This document shows positions 1-10,119 of a stretch of 64,000 nucleotides of DNA, piece after piece; the stretch's first letter is position 1, and each line of letters begins with the position of its first letter. Below the pieces are notes generated by a model that was not told where the DNA came from, did not search any database, and was given only the letters and a program-made list of their open reading frames with translations. A program made the position numbers and the translations under genes. The DNA is taken from positions 39,463 through 103,462 of the forward strand of contig CAWHWB010000001.1 of assembly GCA_963832875.1 (NCBI GenBank). The letters are read 5' to 3'. This DNA is from AP-15 sp963832875 (GTDB taxonomy: Bacteria > Pseudomonadota > Alphaproteobacteria > ATCC43930 > CGMCC-115725).

Positions 1-2
1 AC

Positions 3-776
3 CTGCAGAACATCCCGATCCGCACCGAGGAAGGAAGGCGCATCCGCCGCACCTTTATCGCCGAGCCGGGGCATGTGCTGTTGTCGGCCGACTACAGCCA
101 GATCGAGCTCAGGCTCGTCGCCCACGTCGCCGACGTTCCGGAATTGCGGCAGGCGTTCCAGGACGGGGTCGACATTCACGCGCTGACCGCGAGCCAGGTA
201 TTCGGGGTGCCGTTGGCGACGATGGACGGGGCCACCCGGCGACGGGCCAAGGCGATCAATTTCGGCATAATTTACGGCATCAGCGCGTTTGGCCTCGGCG
301 CCCAGATCGGCGTGCCGCAAGCCGAGGCGGCGGCCTATATCCGCGCCTATTTCGAGCGCTTTCCGGCGATCCGCGCCTATATGGAACGTGTCAAGGTGGA
401 TTGCCGCAGCGCCGGCTATGTCGAGACCATCTTCGGCCGCAAATGCTGGATCGCCGGCATCCGCGACGCCAACCCGGCGCGTCGCGCCGGGGCCGAGCGC
501 CAGGCGATCAACGCGCCGCTGCAAGGCTCGGCCGCCGACATCATCAAGCGCGCGATGGCCCGCGTCCCGGCCGCCTTAACCGGCGCCGGCCTGCATGCCC
601 GGATGCTGCTGCAGGTCCATGACGAGCTGCTGTTCGAGGTGCCGGACGGCGAGGTCGAAAGCACCGCGCGGCTGGTCAAGACGGTCATGGAAGGCGCCTG
701 CGCCCCGCATTGCGAGCTCTCGGTGCCGCTCGTCGTCGAGACCGGCTCGGCCAAAAGCTGGGACGAGGCGCATTAG
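3..776 (+). CDS. polA: DNA polymerase I, C-terminal part (partial, starts before the window)
   Basis: This is the polymerase domain of DNA polymerase I, which fills gaps and replaces RNA primers in replication and repair. The reading frame is open from base 3, so the gene begins upstream of the window. Family A motifs are visible: an LQNIPIRTEEG segment right at the window edge, motif A (SADYSQIELR, from about base 87), motif B (RRAKAINFGIIYG, from about base 240) and motif C (QVHDELLFEVP, from about base 613). The frame ends at a TAG codon. The 5'-3' nuclease and proofreading domains lie outside the window and cannot be assessed. Confidence 0.97.
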   Translation: MQNIPIRTEEGRRIRRTFIAEPGHVLLSADYSQIELRLVAHVADVPELRQAFQDGVDIHALTASQVFGVPLATMDGATRRRAKAINFGIIYGISAFGLGAQIGVPQAEAAAYIRAYFERFPAIRAYMERVKVDCRSAGYVETIFGRKCWIAGIRDANPARRAGAERQAINAPLQGSAADIIKRAMARVPAALTGAGLHARMLLQVHDELLFEVPDGEVESTARLVKTVMEGACAPHCELSVPLVVETGSAKSWDEAH

Positions 777-863
777 CTGCGTCAGCAGAACCGGGGCGTG
801 AACGGCAAGGAGGTCATTTCAAAAGCCGCGGTCGAGCCGCTGGACCGGGATGATCTGTTCGAA

Positions 864-1192
864 ATGGCGAACCTGTTCCCCGGCACCACAGGGCTGCCGA
901 TGACGGTATGGGTCAGCCCTCGGGGCGACGCTCGTCACGATGCGCGGGTCAAGGTCAATCTGACCCACGGCAGTCAAACGACCGTGACAAACACTGCGGT
1001 CGGCGGCGTTCGCCCCTCGCCGCGTGTCATCGCCAGCCGGCTTTCCCCGATGACGAACGGGCAGTGTTTCAGTGGATATCGCTGAACGCCGCCGCGCTGA
1101 TCGCGTATAGAGAAGACCGGATCGACGCGCTCCAGCTCGGCCAAAGGTTGAGGCCGATTGCCGCGCGACGGGGCGTACCTCCTGCTCCCTGA
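864..1192 (+). pseudogene. Small conserved hypothetical protein, frameshifted
   Basis: The frame from the ATG at 864 reads MANLFPGTTGLPMTVWVSPR and continues with a hydrophilic stretch to about base 1042. The natural continuation (DDERAVFQWISLNAAALIAY) lies in another frame up to 1192. Joining the two gives a coherent protein of about 110 residues, so one base appears to be missing near 1045 in the run ccccgatgacg. It resembles a small uncharacterised family seen in alphaproteobacterial genomes, recalled from memory and not searched. A weaker GTG start lies upstream at 798. It may be a decayed gene or a base-calling error. Confidence 0.5.
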
Positions 1193-1262
1193 GGCTTTTC
1201 GCGGCAAAAAAATCGGATCGCGCGAGTATTGTCCGAGCCGAATGAGGCGAGCCAGTGAAGCC

Positions 1263-1340
1263 GTCACCCCCGCGAGAGCGGGGATCTAGGGCAACACCTC
1301 ATCCCTGCGGCTCTGGATTCCCGTTTTCGCGGGAATGACG
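1263..1340. repeat. Imperfect palindromic repeat
   Basis: The left arm (gtcacccccgcgagagcggg, from 1263) is the near reverse complement of the right arm (attcccgttttcgcgggaat, ending near 1337), around a short centre. This is the look of the dispersed intergenic palindromes common in alphaproteobacteria. It lies between the broken small gene and the groEL terminator and has no coding frame. The remaining bases between 1193 and 1525 show nothing else recognisable. Confidence 0.6.
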
Positions 1341-1525
1341 GCTGAATGTTGTCGCGGCCTAACGAAATTACTGATTCGCGATTTGGCAAAGCTGGTCATA
1401 ATCGGGCATTATGCGGCTAACGAAGATGCCGCCGATTTGGGGCTCGCCGGCAGCCGGTTTCCGTAGTGTCATCAGCGTTCCCGCCTTGGTGACTGGTCGT
1501 CCGCCGCGTGCTGAGCCCGCGCGGC

Positions 1526-1562
1526 TAAAAAAAGAGGCCGACACCTCGCGGTGTCGGCCTCT
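1526..1562 (-). terminator. Rho-independent terminator of groESL copy 1
   Basis: A perfect 13-bp stem (agaggccgacacc pairing with ggtgtcggcctct) with a 4-base loop occupies 1533-1562. Read on the minus strand it is followed by seven T residues (1532-1526). It lies 19 bases after the groEL stop codon, so it closes the groES-groEL transcript. Confidence 0.93.
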
Positions 1563-1580
1563 GTGGTGACTTACGGGACT

Positions 1581-3221
<1,641 letters not shown>

Positions 3222-3232
3222 TGCTCTCTCCC

Positions 3233-3529
3233 TCAGGCGGTCTTTTCGACGACGCCCATGATGTCGCTTTCCTTCATGACGACGAGATCCTCGCCGTCGA
3301 TCTTGATCTCGGTGCCGGACCATTTGCCGAACAGCACGCGATCGCCGATCTTGACGTCGAGCGGGTGCAATTTGCCGTCCTCGCCCCGCGCGCCGGGGCC
3401 GGCGGCGAGCACCTCGCCCTCCATCGGCTTTTCCCGAGCGGTGTCGGGGATGATGATGCCACCTCTGCTCTTTTCCTCCTCCTCGATGCGACGCACGAGC
3501 ACGCGATCCTGCAACGGTCGAAATGTCAC
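3233..3529 (-). CDS. groES: Co-chaperonin GroES (copy 1)
   Basis: Ten-kilodalton lid of the GroEL chamber, 98 residues. It reads TFRPLQDRVLVRRIEEEE, then the mobile-loop segment KSRGGIIIPDTA, and ends ESDIMGVVEKTA. The frame is open upstream of residue 1, but the start is taken as the GTG at 3529 because GGAGG lies just ahead of it (3535-3540) and this matches the family length. It is the first gene of groES-groEL, with the CIRCE element 37 bases upstream of the start. Unlike the second copy at 25058 its frame is intact. Confidence 0.95.
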   Translation of the reverse strand: MTFRPLQDRVLVRRIEEEEKSRGGIIIPDTAREKPMEGEVLAAGPGARGEDGKLHPLDVKIGDRVLFGKWSGTEIKIDGEDLVVMKESDIMGVVEKTA

Positions 3530-3565
3530 GGGGTACCTCCATAAGAGTTCGAGCGTTGGGAGTGT

Positions 3566-3592
3566 GTAGCACTCTTCGACAGCGAGTGCTAA
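3566..3592 (-). promoter_or_regulatory. CIRCE operator of groESL copy 1
   Basis: The inverted repeat gTAGCACTC, nine bases, GAGTGCTAA matches the CIRCE consensus (TTAGCACTC-N9-GAGTGCTAA) at 17 of 18 arm positions. CIRCE is the binding site of the heat-shock repressor HrcA. Its place directly upstream of groES indicates HrcA control of this operon. hrcA itself is not in the window. Confidence 0.95.
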
Positions 3593-3948
3593 CAAAAATA
3601 AGGAGCGCCGATCTCAAGCGCCGCGCGACGGTTCCACGCCTCTTGACCCAGCTGTCAAACGGCCATAAATTTTACGTGTCGCCAACTCAGCAGGAGGATG
3701 TCCGATCGGCATGTGTCCACCTGAGAAGTCCGAGTTGCCGACCGCTTGGCATCGGCAACCGAGCATCAAGTCCAAGATATCGCCCGGCTGTTAATCCCGG
3801 GCGCGAAGCGATGGCTTCACTAGCGACCCCCGCTGACGCTTGACTGTGCGCGGGGGTCTTCGCGTGCCGGAGCGGTCGCCCCGGCTTTTCGCCGGAGCCA
3901 CGACAGATTAGGGTCGCGGGGTCGTCACGCAGCCACGGGACCCTCTAA
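3593..3948. other. Intergenic region, no feature recognised
   Basis: Spacer between the divergent groESL promoter and the alpha/beta hydrolase. It must contain part of the groES promoter on the minus strand next to CIRCE. I see no convincing coding frame, RNA gene or strong hairpin. Confidence 0.5.
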
Positions 3949-4824
3949 ATGACCCTCGACAGTTCCGGCCCGACCTCCCGCATCTATTTTTCGCAGCGCC
4001 TGCGGCTGCATTACGTCGATTGGGGAAATCCGGGCGCGCCGCCGCTGCTGCTGGTGCATGGCGGCCGCGACCATTGCCGCAACTGGGACTGGGTCGCCGA
4101 TGCCTTGCGGCGCGACTGGCACGTGCTGGCGCCCGATCTGCGCGGTCACGGCGACAGCCAGTGGTCGCCCGACGGCAATTATACGATCGCCGGCTATGTC
4201 TACGACCTGGCCCAGCTGATCCATCAGCAGGAGCTGGCCCCGGTCACCATCCTGGCCCACTCCCTGGGCGGGGTGATCGCGCTGCGCTATGCCGGGATCT
4301 ATCCCGATTTCGTCGCCAAACTCGTCGCCGTCGAGGGGCTGGGCGCCTCGCCGCGCCGTGTGCGCGAGCGCCGGCAACGCCCGATCGAGGTCAGGATGCA
4401 GGGCTGGATCGATGAGCAGCGCGGGCTCTCCGGACGCCTGCCGCGCCGTTACGCCTCGATCGAGGACGCCTTCCGCCGGATGCAGGAAGAAAACCAGCAT
4501 TTGTCGCCCGAGCAGGCGCGCCATTTGACCCAGCACGGGGTCAACCAGAACGAGGACGGCACCTATAGCTGGAAATTCGACAATTACGTCCGCGCCGAGC
4601 CGCCCTATGAGATGACGATGGCCGAGATCGAGGAATTGTGGCGCCGCATCGCCTGCCCGACTCTGCTCGTCTACGGCCGGGAGAGCTGGGCCTCGAACCC
4701 ACTCGACGACGGCAGGGTAAAGCATTTCCACAACGCCAGGGTGGTCACCTTCGAGAATGCCGGCCACTGGGTGCACCACGACCGGCTCGACGCCTTTCTC
4801 GCGCTGCTCGGCGAATTTCTCTGA
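3949..4824 (+). CDS. Alpha/beta hydrolase
   Basis: A 291-residue soluble hydrolase. The oxyanion-hole motif HGG follows PPLLLV near residue 37. The nucleophile elbow is AHSLGG (about residues 103-108), so the serine is in S-L-G-G context. The C-terminal histidine candidate lies in AGHWVHHD. A Y-G-R-E-S-W segment supplies the region that usually holds the acid residue. There is no signal peptide, so it is probably cytoplasmic. The substrate cannot be told from sequence; relatives include epoxide hydrolases, haloalkane dehalogenases and esterases. It is followed after 97 bases by the SirB1-like gene on the same strand. Confidence 0.88.
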   Translation: MTLDSSGPTSRIYFSQRLRLHYVDWGNPGAPPLLLVHGGRDHCRNWDWVADALRRDWHVLAPDLRGHGDSQWSPDGNYTIAGYVYDLAQLIHQQELAPVTILAHSLGGVIALRYAGIYPDFVAKLVAVEGLGASPRRVRERRQRPIEVRMQGWIDEQRGLSGRLPRRYASIEDAFRRMQEENQHLSPEQARHLTQHGVNQNEDGTYSWKFDNYVRAEPPYEMTMAEIEELWRRIACPTLLVYGRESWASNPLDDGRVKHFHNARVVTFENAGHWVHHDRLDAFLALLGEFL

Positions 4825-4921
4825 CCGATTTCAGTGCCGTCCTCGCTGCGGTGGACGGTGGCGGGCTGAAAAATATATGCTCGGGCGCCGGTCGAAGTAG
4901 CCGATAACCGGGGACGGACAG

Positions 4922-5770
4922 ATGAGCGAGCCGCCTGAAAGCCCCGATCCGGAGAGCTGCGCGCGCTTTCTGCGCGAACTCGGCGCCTCCGAAGCACGCG
5001 TGCTGCCGATCGCCGACGCGGCGCTGGCCTTGGCCTCGTTCGAGCGTCGGCGGGTCGATTTCGCCCGCTATCGCGAGCATTTGCGGCTGATCGCCCGCGA
5101 TGTCGCGAGCCATCCGGCGGCCTCGGGCGATCTCGCCGGCCGCGCCCGCGCGCTCAACGAGATCATCCTGTTGAAGTACGGCTATTCGGGCGACGAGCTG
5201 ACCTACGACGATGTGCAGAACGCGAATTTGATGCGGGTGATCGACCGTCGCAAAGGACTGCCGGTGGTGCTCGGCATCCTGTTCATCGACGCCGCCCGCG
5301 CCCAGGGCTGGGAGGCGGCCGGGCTCGCCTTTCCTGGGCATTTCCTCGTCCGGCTGTCCTACCGGGCGGAGCGGCTGATCCTCGACCCGTTTCACAACGG
5401 CCAGGTCTGCGGTGCTGCCGAATTGCGCGAGCTGTTGAAGGCGGTGGTCGGCGAAGACCGCGAGCTGGCGCCGCAATATTACGCGCCGGTTTCGGACAGG
5501 GATGTGCTGCTGCGCCTGCAGAACAATTTGAAATCGCGGCTGATGCAGGAGCAGCGCCACGAACGGGCAGCCAAAGTGGTCGAGACGATGCTGATGCTGG
5601 CTCCGGACCTCGCCGAGCTATGGGGCGAGGCGGGAATGCTGCATCGCCAGCTCGGCAATATGCGGGCCGCCGCGGCAGCGCTCGAGCAATATGTGCTGCG
5701 CGCGCCCGACGGCCAGGCGCGCCACCAGGCGGCGGCGATCCTCCAGCAGCTGCGCGCGCAACTGAACTGA
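4922..5770 (+). CDS. SirB1 family protein (transglutaminase-like fold plus TPR)
   Basis: A 282-residue protein. The N-terminal two thirds carry the SirB1/transglutaminase-like core, with the typical segment RRKGLPVVLGILFIDAARAQGW followed by AFPGHFLVRL. The last third (LMLAPDLAELWGEAGMLHRQ onward) has tetratricopeptide-like helices. The classical catalytic cysteine is replaced, as is common in SirB1 proteins, so an enzymatic role is doubtful. The exact function of the family is not settled. It stands 59 bases before gshB on the same strand, so the two may share a transcript. Confidence 0.85.
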   Translation: MSEPPESPDPESCARFLRELGASEARVLPIADAALALASFERRRVDFARYREHLRLIARDVASHPAASGDLAGRARALNEIILLKYGYSGDELTYDDVQNANLMRVIDRRKGLPVVLGILFIDAARAQGWEAAGLAFPGHFLVRLSYRAERLILDPFHNGQVCGAAELRELLKAVVGEDRELAPQYYAPVSDRDVLLRLQNNLKSRLMQEQRHERAAKVVETMLMLAPDLAELWGEAGMLHRQLGNMRAAAAALEQYVLRAPDGQARHQAAAILQQLRAQLN

Positions 5771-5829
5771 CGCCGCGCGCCGCCGCGAAGCCGCGTATAA
5801 TTGTCGGCGACGCATTCGGGAGGCAGCCC

Positions 5830-6798
5830 ATGGGTCTCGCCGTCGCGATCCAGATGGATCCGATCGATACGATCAACATCGATGCCGATTCGACCTTTGC
5901 GCTCGCTCTCGAGGCGCAGGCGCGCGGCCACGCGCTGTTCCACTACCTGCCGGACGCGCTGACCTTGCGCGACGGCCGGCTCTATGCCCGCGGGCGGCCG
6001 CTCGAAGTCGTCCGCCATCAGGGCCGGCATCACAGCTTCGGCGCCTTCGAGGAGCTCGATCTGGCTGGAATCGATGTGATCCTAATGCGCCAGGACCCGC
6101 CTTTCGACATGGCCTATATCACGGCGACGCACCTGCTCGAGCTGCTCCCCGAAGATGGCCCGCTCGTCGTCAATGATCCGGCCGCGGTGCGCAACGCGCC
6201 GGAAAAGCTCTTCGTGCTGCGCTTCAAGGAGCTGATGCCGGCGACCCTCCTGACCCGCGACCGCGACGAGATCCGCGCCTTCTGGAAGGAGCACGGCGAC
6301 ATCATCCTCAAGCCGCTGTTCGGCAATGGCGGCGCCGGCGTGTTCCGGCTGCGCGCGGGCGACGAGAACCTGACCGCGCTCCTGGAAATGTACGAGACGA
6401 TCCAGCGCGAGCCGGTGATGGTGCAGCGCTATCTGCCGGAGATCCGCCAAGGCGACAAACGCATCATCCTGGTCGAGGGCGAGGCCATGGGCGGCGTCCT
6501 TCGGATCCCGGCCGAAGGCGAGGCCCGCGCCAATCTGCATGTCGGCGGCCGTCCGGTGAAGACCGCCCTGACCCGGCGCGAGCGCGAGATCTGCGACGCG
6601 ATCGGGCCGACCCTGCGCGCCCAGGGATTGGTCTTCGTCGGCATCGACGTGATCGGCGACTGGATGACCGAGATCAACGTCACCTCGCCGACCGGCATTC
6701 AGGAGATAGCACGTCTCGATGGCATCGACATCGCCGCAAAAATCTGGGACGCCATTGACGCCCGGCTCGCCGAGCGCCCCGCGCGCCGCCCGGCGTGA
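5830..6798 (+). CDS. gshB: Glutathione synthase
   Basis: ATP-dependent ligase joining gamma-glutamylcysteine and glycine, the last step of glutathione synthesis. It has 322 residues, the normal length. It starts MGLAVAIQMDPIDTINIDAD, the family signature. The ATP-grasp region shows PLFGNGGAGVFR and, near the end, TEINVTSPTGIQEI. The ATG at 5830 is chosen because GGGAGG precedes it and because the family begins here; the frame is open further upstream but that part overlaps the previous gene. The glutathione made here would also serve the glutathione S-transferase at 39644. Confidence 0.95.
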   Translation: MGLAVAIQMDPIDTINIDADSTFALALEAQARGHALFHYLPDALTLRDGRLYARGRPLEVVRHQGRHHSFGAFEELDLAGIDVILMRQDPPFDMAYITATHLLELLPEDGPLVVNDPAAVRNAPEKLFVLRFKELMPATLLTRDRDEIRAFWKEHGDIILKPLFGNGGAGVFRLRAGDENLTALLEMYETIQREPVMVQRYLPEIRQGDKRIILVEGEAMGGVLRIPAEGEARANLHVGGRPVKTALTRREREICDAIGPTLRAQGLVFVGIDVIGDWMTEINVTSPTGIQEIARLDGIDIAAKIWDAIDARLAERPARRPA

Positions 6799-7272
6799 AC
6801 CCGAGCCGCAGAATCGGCGCGACCCGATCGCATAAGCGTCACAGCCGCGGGCGCAGACGATTGCCCGTTTGAGTGGCCGGGCCGCCAAACGCGCCAAGGA
6901 CAGTTATTACAGGGCGCAGTTCCTTCGCTTGTGTGGACGGCGCAGACCCCAAAAGGCGATCTGCGCCGTGGCCGCTTCCATCCTCACCGCCATCCACCGG
7001 CGACCTCGGTGCCGAGTACTTCGATCGCCGCGCCCCCGAACCAATGCCGGACGTCTGGTGGCCCAGCTCACCCAGCTCGGCTTCGCCCTACAACTCCAAC
7101 CCCTCGCTGAGCCAGCCTGATGCTCGGTCATGCCGACCTATCGAGGTTTCTTGTCAGGAGCACGGCGACGAAGCAATTTCGAACGGGACAAGGTCCAAGA
7201 GCCCGGGATTGCTTCGCTTCGCTCGCGATGGCCCGACAAGGATTGGCGCTTCCACTCGATCGAAATCCACGC
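6799..7272. other. Intergenic region with a decayed palindromic repeat
   Basis: There is no supported gene. At about 7150-7240 the segment gacgaagcaatt is followed some 40 bases later by gattgcttcgcttcgctcgc, an imperfect inverted pair of the kind found in dispersed alphaproteobacterial repeats. Long open frames here lack family features and run antisense to the carboxypeptidase gene. Confidence 0.5.
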
Positions 7273-8700
7273 CTACCGAGCGGCGATCCGCAGCGCGCTC
7301 GGCGTTACCACCGAGCATTCGAGCTTTTTCCGGTGCAGTTGGGCGCAGGCGCTCTGGGCCTGCTGCGGCGTCAGGTCGAGCAATCGGGCCCGGTAGAGGC
7401 GGGCCTTCGCCGTTCTGCCGGGATCGACGATCTGCATCGGCTTTCCCTTGGCGACGGGCAGGTTCTGGGCGATGCGGGCGGCCTTCTCGGCCCCCGTCGG
7501 AGCTCGAAACGCGCCGAGCTGAATGCCCCAGCGATCGGCCACTGGGCGTGCCGGCTCGCGCCGCGGCGGGTGCTGCAGCACCGCCGCCTCGGCCTTGCCG
7601 ACCGGCGAGAGATGCAGAGCGAGCCGCACCGCCGCCTGATGCAGCAGCCCTGGCGGCGCCCGCGTCGGCTCGTGTGGCACCGCGGCCGCCGCTAGGGCGG
7701 CGCTCACCGATACCGGCAGCGGCAGCGGCGCGGGCGGTCGCGGCAGCGAGGGCGGCGGCGTCTCGCGGCGGGCGACCTTTATCGGCGCGGCGGCGACGCC
7801 GATCGCGGCAAACCCCTGGTCGAGCAGCGCCGCCATCTCGCGATCGCGCGAGCTTCCCGAATGTCCGCCGAGCACGACCCCGACCAGCCGATGCCCGTCG
7901 CGCACCGCTGAGGTGGCGAGATTGAAGCCCGAGGCGTCGATAAAGCCGGTCTTGATGCCGTCGGCGCCGGGATACCAGTCGAGCAAGTGATCGTGGCCAA
8001 CGATCATCGTCCCCCGGAAATAAAACTCGCGAACCGAGAAATAGCGGTACTCGCGCGGAAAGTCGTGATAGAGGGCGAGCGCCAGCTGGGCGGTATCGCG
8101 CGCCGTCGTATGCTGCGCCGGATCGGGCAGGCCCGAGGCATTGTCATAGAACGTACCGCGCATCCCGAGCTGCTGGGCTTTGCGGTTCATCATCTCGGCA
8201 AAGGCTGGCTCGCTGCCGGCAATGCCTTCGGCCAGCACCGCGGCGGCGTCGTTCGCCGACCGGGTGACGATGCCGAGGATCAAATCCTGCACCGCGACCG
8301 AATCGCCCGGCCGCAGCCCGAGCTTGGTCGGCTGCTTGCTCGCGGCTGCGACGCTGACCGGCAGCTGCTGGTCGAGCCGCAGGCGGCCCGCATTCAGCGC
8401 CTCGAAGGTCAGATACAGCGTCATCATCTTGGTCAACGACGCCGGATAGGTCTCGGCATCGGCGTTGTCCTCGCTCAGCACCCGACCGGTATCGGCGTCG
8501 AGCACGATCGATGCCGAGACTGGAACCGGGGCAAACCCGACCATCGCCAGCCGAAGGTGGTGCCGCGCGTGCCGCGCGGCGTCCGCATTTCCAGCGCCGA
8601 GTCCGATCAGCGCAGCGGCGGCAACGGCCACCGCAAGAATTCTCGAGGCACAAGACCCGCCCCCGCGGGACCCGCGTCCGTGCTGCTTTAGGATGTACAC
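7273..8700 (-). CDS. D-alanyl-D-alanine carboxypeptidase (S11) with SPOR domain
   Basis: A penicillin-binding-protein-type carboxypeptidase that trims peptidoglycan stem peptides in the periplasm. From the GTG at 8700 it has 475 residues. A signal peptide (hydrophobic run RILAVAVAAAALIGLG) comes first. The three active-site motifs follow: SLTK (serine near residue 88), SAN (in ITRSANDAAA context) and KTG (in DGIKTGFIDA). The C-terminal 90 residues form a SPOR domain (WGIQLGAF), which binds denuded glycan at division sites. A proline- and alanine-rich linker separates them. The GTG is preceded by a G-rich ribosome-binding stretch. An ATG 63 bases further upstream is the alternative start. Confidence 0.9.
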   Translation of the reverse strand: MYILKQHGRGSRGGGSCASRILAVAVAAAALIGLGAGNADAARHARHHLRLAMVGFAPVPVSASIVLDADTGRVLSEDNADAETYPASLTKMMTLYLTFEALNAGRLRLDQQLPVSVAAASKQPTKLGLRPGDSVAVQDLILGIVTRSANDAAAVLAEGIAGSEPAFAEMMNRKAQQLGMRGTFYDNASGLPDPAQHTTARDTAQLALALYHDFPREYRYFSVREFYFRGTMIVGHDHLLDWYPGADGIKTGFIDASGFNLATSAVRDGHRLVGVVLGGHSGSSRDREMAALLDQGFAAIGVAAAPIKVARRETPPPSLPRPPAPLPLPVSVSAALAAAAVPHEPTRAPPGLLHQAAVRLALHLSPVGKAEAAVLQHPPRREPARPVADRWGIQLGAFRAPTGAEKAARIAQNLPVAKGKPMQIVDPGRTAKARLYRARLLDLTPQQAQSACAQLHRKKLECSVVTPSALRIAAR

Positions 8701-9044
8701 GATACCCCCCAACTTCCCCCGAACTGCACCAGGCCGGCGGCCTCGCCCAGTCCTCCCCGCCAACAGTAGGAAAAACCGCCAGGCTTGTCCAGTTTTCGCG
8801 CTGCTCCTTTGACAAATTCGCCAAATGCGTCAACAGACTTTGGCGGGCGCGGGTCGCGCGGCTGGATGGCGGCGACGGGCAGCAGTCCGGCGGGCCGAAT
8901 GCGCCGCCGGTCGTCCCCTTTCCGCCGCGACCTGCGCCGCCTATTTGTGCGCCGCACAATCGCGGTTGCGTGCGTCAGCAAACCCAGGATAAATTGCTGT
9001 TATGCGACGCAGCAAAATTGCGGTCGCGCAGTGGGGATCAAGCG
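8701..9044. promoter_or_regulatory. Divergent intergenic region
   Basis: About 340 bases between the carboxypeptidase (minus) and phasin (plus) starts, so it should hold both promoters. I could not assign -35/-10 boxes with confidence and see no operator-like palindrome. Confidence 0.4.
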
Positions 9045-9581
9045 ATGGAAAGCAGGACCAAGCGGGTGTCTCGAGCAGTCGGACCGGTCGAGGTCCCGAC
9101 GCCGTCAGTCGCGCCGAACGAAATGCCGGGCGAAGCCCCAGCGGAAACGGCGGCTCCAGTTGCTCCGGTGCCGGGTTCGGCGCCGGCGGCCATCGATGAC
9201 CCGGCGCCACCGATCCCGCCGGAAATTCCGGACCTCAGTGCGCCGGGCGAGGAGGTGGCCGATTTCGGTCGCGAGCCCCTGTCCGCGAGCGCGGAGTCGC
9301 GCCGGGCGCTGGCCGCCGGGTTCGAAGCATTGAGCGAAGAGGTGGCCGGGCTCGCACGCTGCAACATCGACACCGCCGCGCACGCCGCGATCGAGATGCT
9401 GGCGGTCAGGACCGTCGCCGACGCGATCGCGGTCAATGCCGGCTTCGCCCGCGCCAGCTTCGACAATTGGCTCGGCGGCTCGGCCAGGTTCTCCGAATTG
9501 GCCGCCAGGCTCGCCGCCGACACCTCGCGCCTCGTTCTCGAACGGCTCGGCAAAAGCTGGATCTCGATCGGGCGCACCTGA
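9045..9581 (+). CDS. Phasin family protein
   Basis: A 178-residue protein with a proline/alanine-rich N-terminal 80 residues and a C-terminal amphipathic helical region (ALAAGFEALSEEVAGLARCN onward, ending LERLGKSWISIG), which is the pattern of the phasin family. Phasins coat polyhydroxyalkanoate granules or act as general helical surface proteins. No PHA synthase gene is in the window, so the granule role is inferred. The ATG at 9045 is used because the acidic/proline-rich N-terminus starts there. Longer upstream frames run antisense to the carboxypeptidase. Confidence 0.75.
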   Translation: MESRTKRVSRAVGPVEVPTPSVAPNEMPGEAPAETAAPVAPVPGSAPAAIDDPAPPIPPEIPDLSAPGEEVADFGREPLSASAESRRALAAGFEALSEEVAGLARCNIDTAAHAAIEMLAVRTVADAIAVNAGFARASFDNWLGGSARFSELAARLAADTSRLVLERLGKSWISIGRT

Positions 9582-9629
9582 TCAGCAGCTGACCAGAAAG
9601 ATCCCCAACCAAGCCGAGGACGCCGCTGC

Positions 9630-9953
9630 CTATTGCGCGGTCGATTTTGCGGTCGGGACGATCCGGGTCACAACCATCGCGCTGCGGTCGAGGCAGGCCG
9701 GCACGCGCGGCGCGATCTTAGTCTTCCAATAGTCGGTGTCGTAGACCGCCTTGTAGAGCGCCTCGCGCTCGGCCTCGCTCTCGAAACGGCGCATCCACAC
9801 ATAGGCGGAGTTGTCGGTCTCGCCGCGATAGCTGCCGGTGATGACCATTCCTTTCGACACCTGAAACGGGATGATCTCCTGTTCCATAATCTTGACCCAT
9901 TCATCCATCTTGCCGGGCAAAACCTTGTATTGGCGCAGTTCATAAAAGGCCAT
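9630..9953 (-). CDS. NIPSNAP family protein
   Basis: A 107-residue single-domain protein, starting MAFYELRQYKVLPGKMDEWV and containing YVWMRRFESEAEREALYKAV. This is the dimeric alpha/beta-barrel NIPSNAP fold. Members are small cytoplasmic proteins, usually of unknown function, often near degradation genes. The ATG at 9953 matches the family start; the frame is open 30 codons further upstream without similarity. It is divergent from the carboxylesterase. Confidence 0.85.
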   Translation of the reverse strand: MAFYELRQYKVLPGKMDEWVKIMEQEIIPFQVSKGMVITGSYRGETDNSAYVWMRRFESEAEREALYKAVYDTDYWKTKIAPRVPACLDRSAMVVTRIVPTAKSTAQ

Positions 9954-10119
9954 GGCGCGCGTCCCTTGTCGGTTCGGTTGCGTTGCCAGGCGAGCATAGC
10001 CGCCGACCCCCGCCGGCGAAAGCGGCTGCGGTTCGGCGACCACGGCAATGCTTCTGGCCGGCGGCTTTTGCGGCTAATGTGGAGCTATTGCCGGGGGCAT
10101 CGCGACGGGAGGGAATGGA

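Noticed and set aside
6873..7925. Long plus-strand open frame of 350 codons
   Set aside because: Arginine/proline/alanine-rich composition without family features; antisense to the carboxypeptidase. High GC creates such frames.
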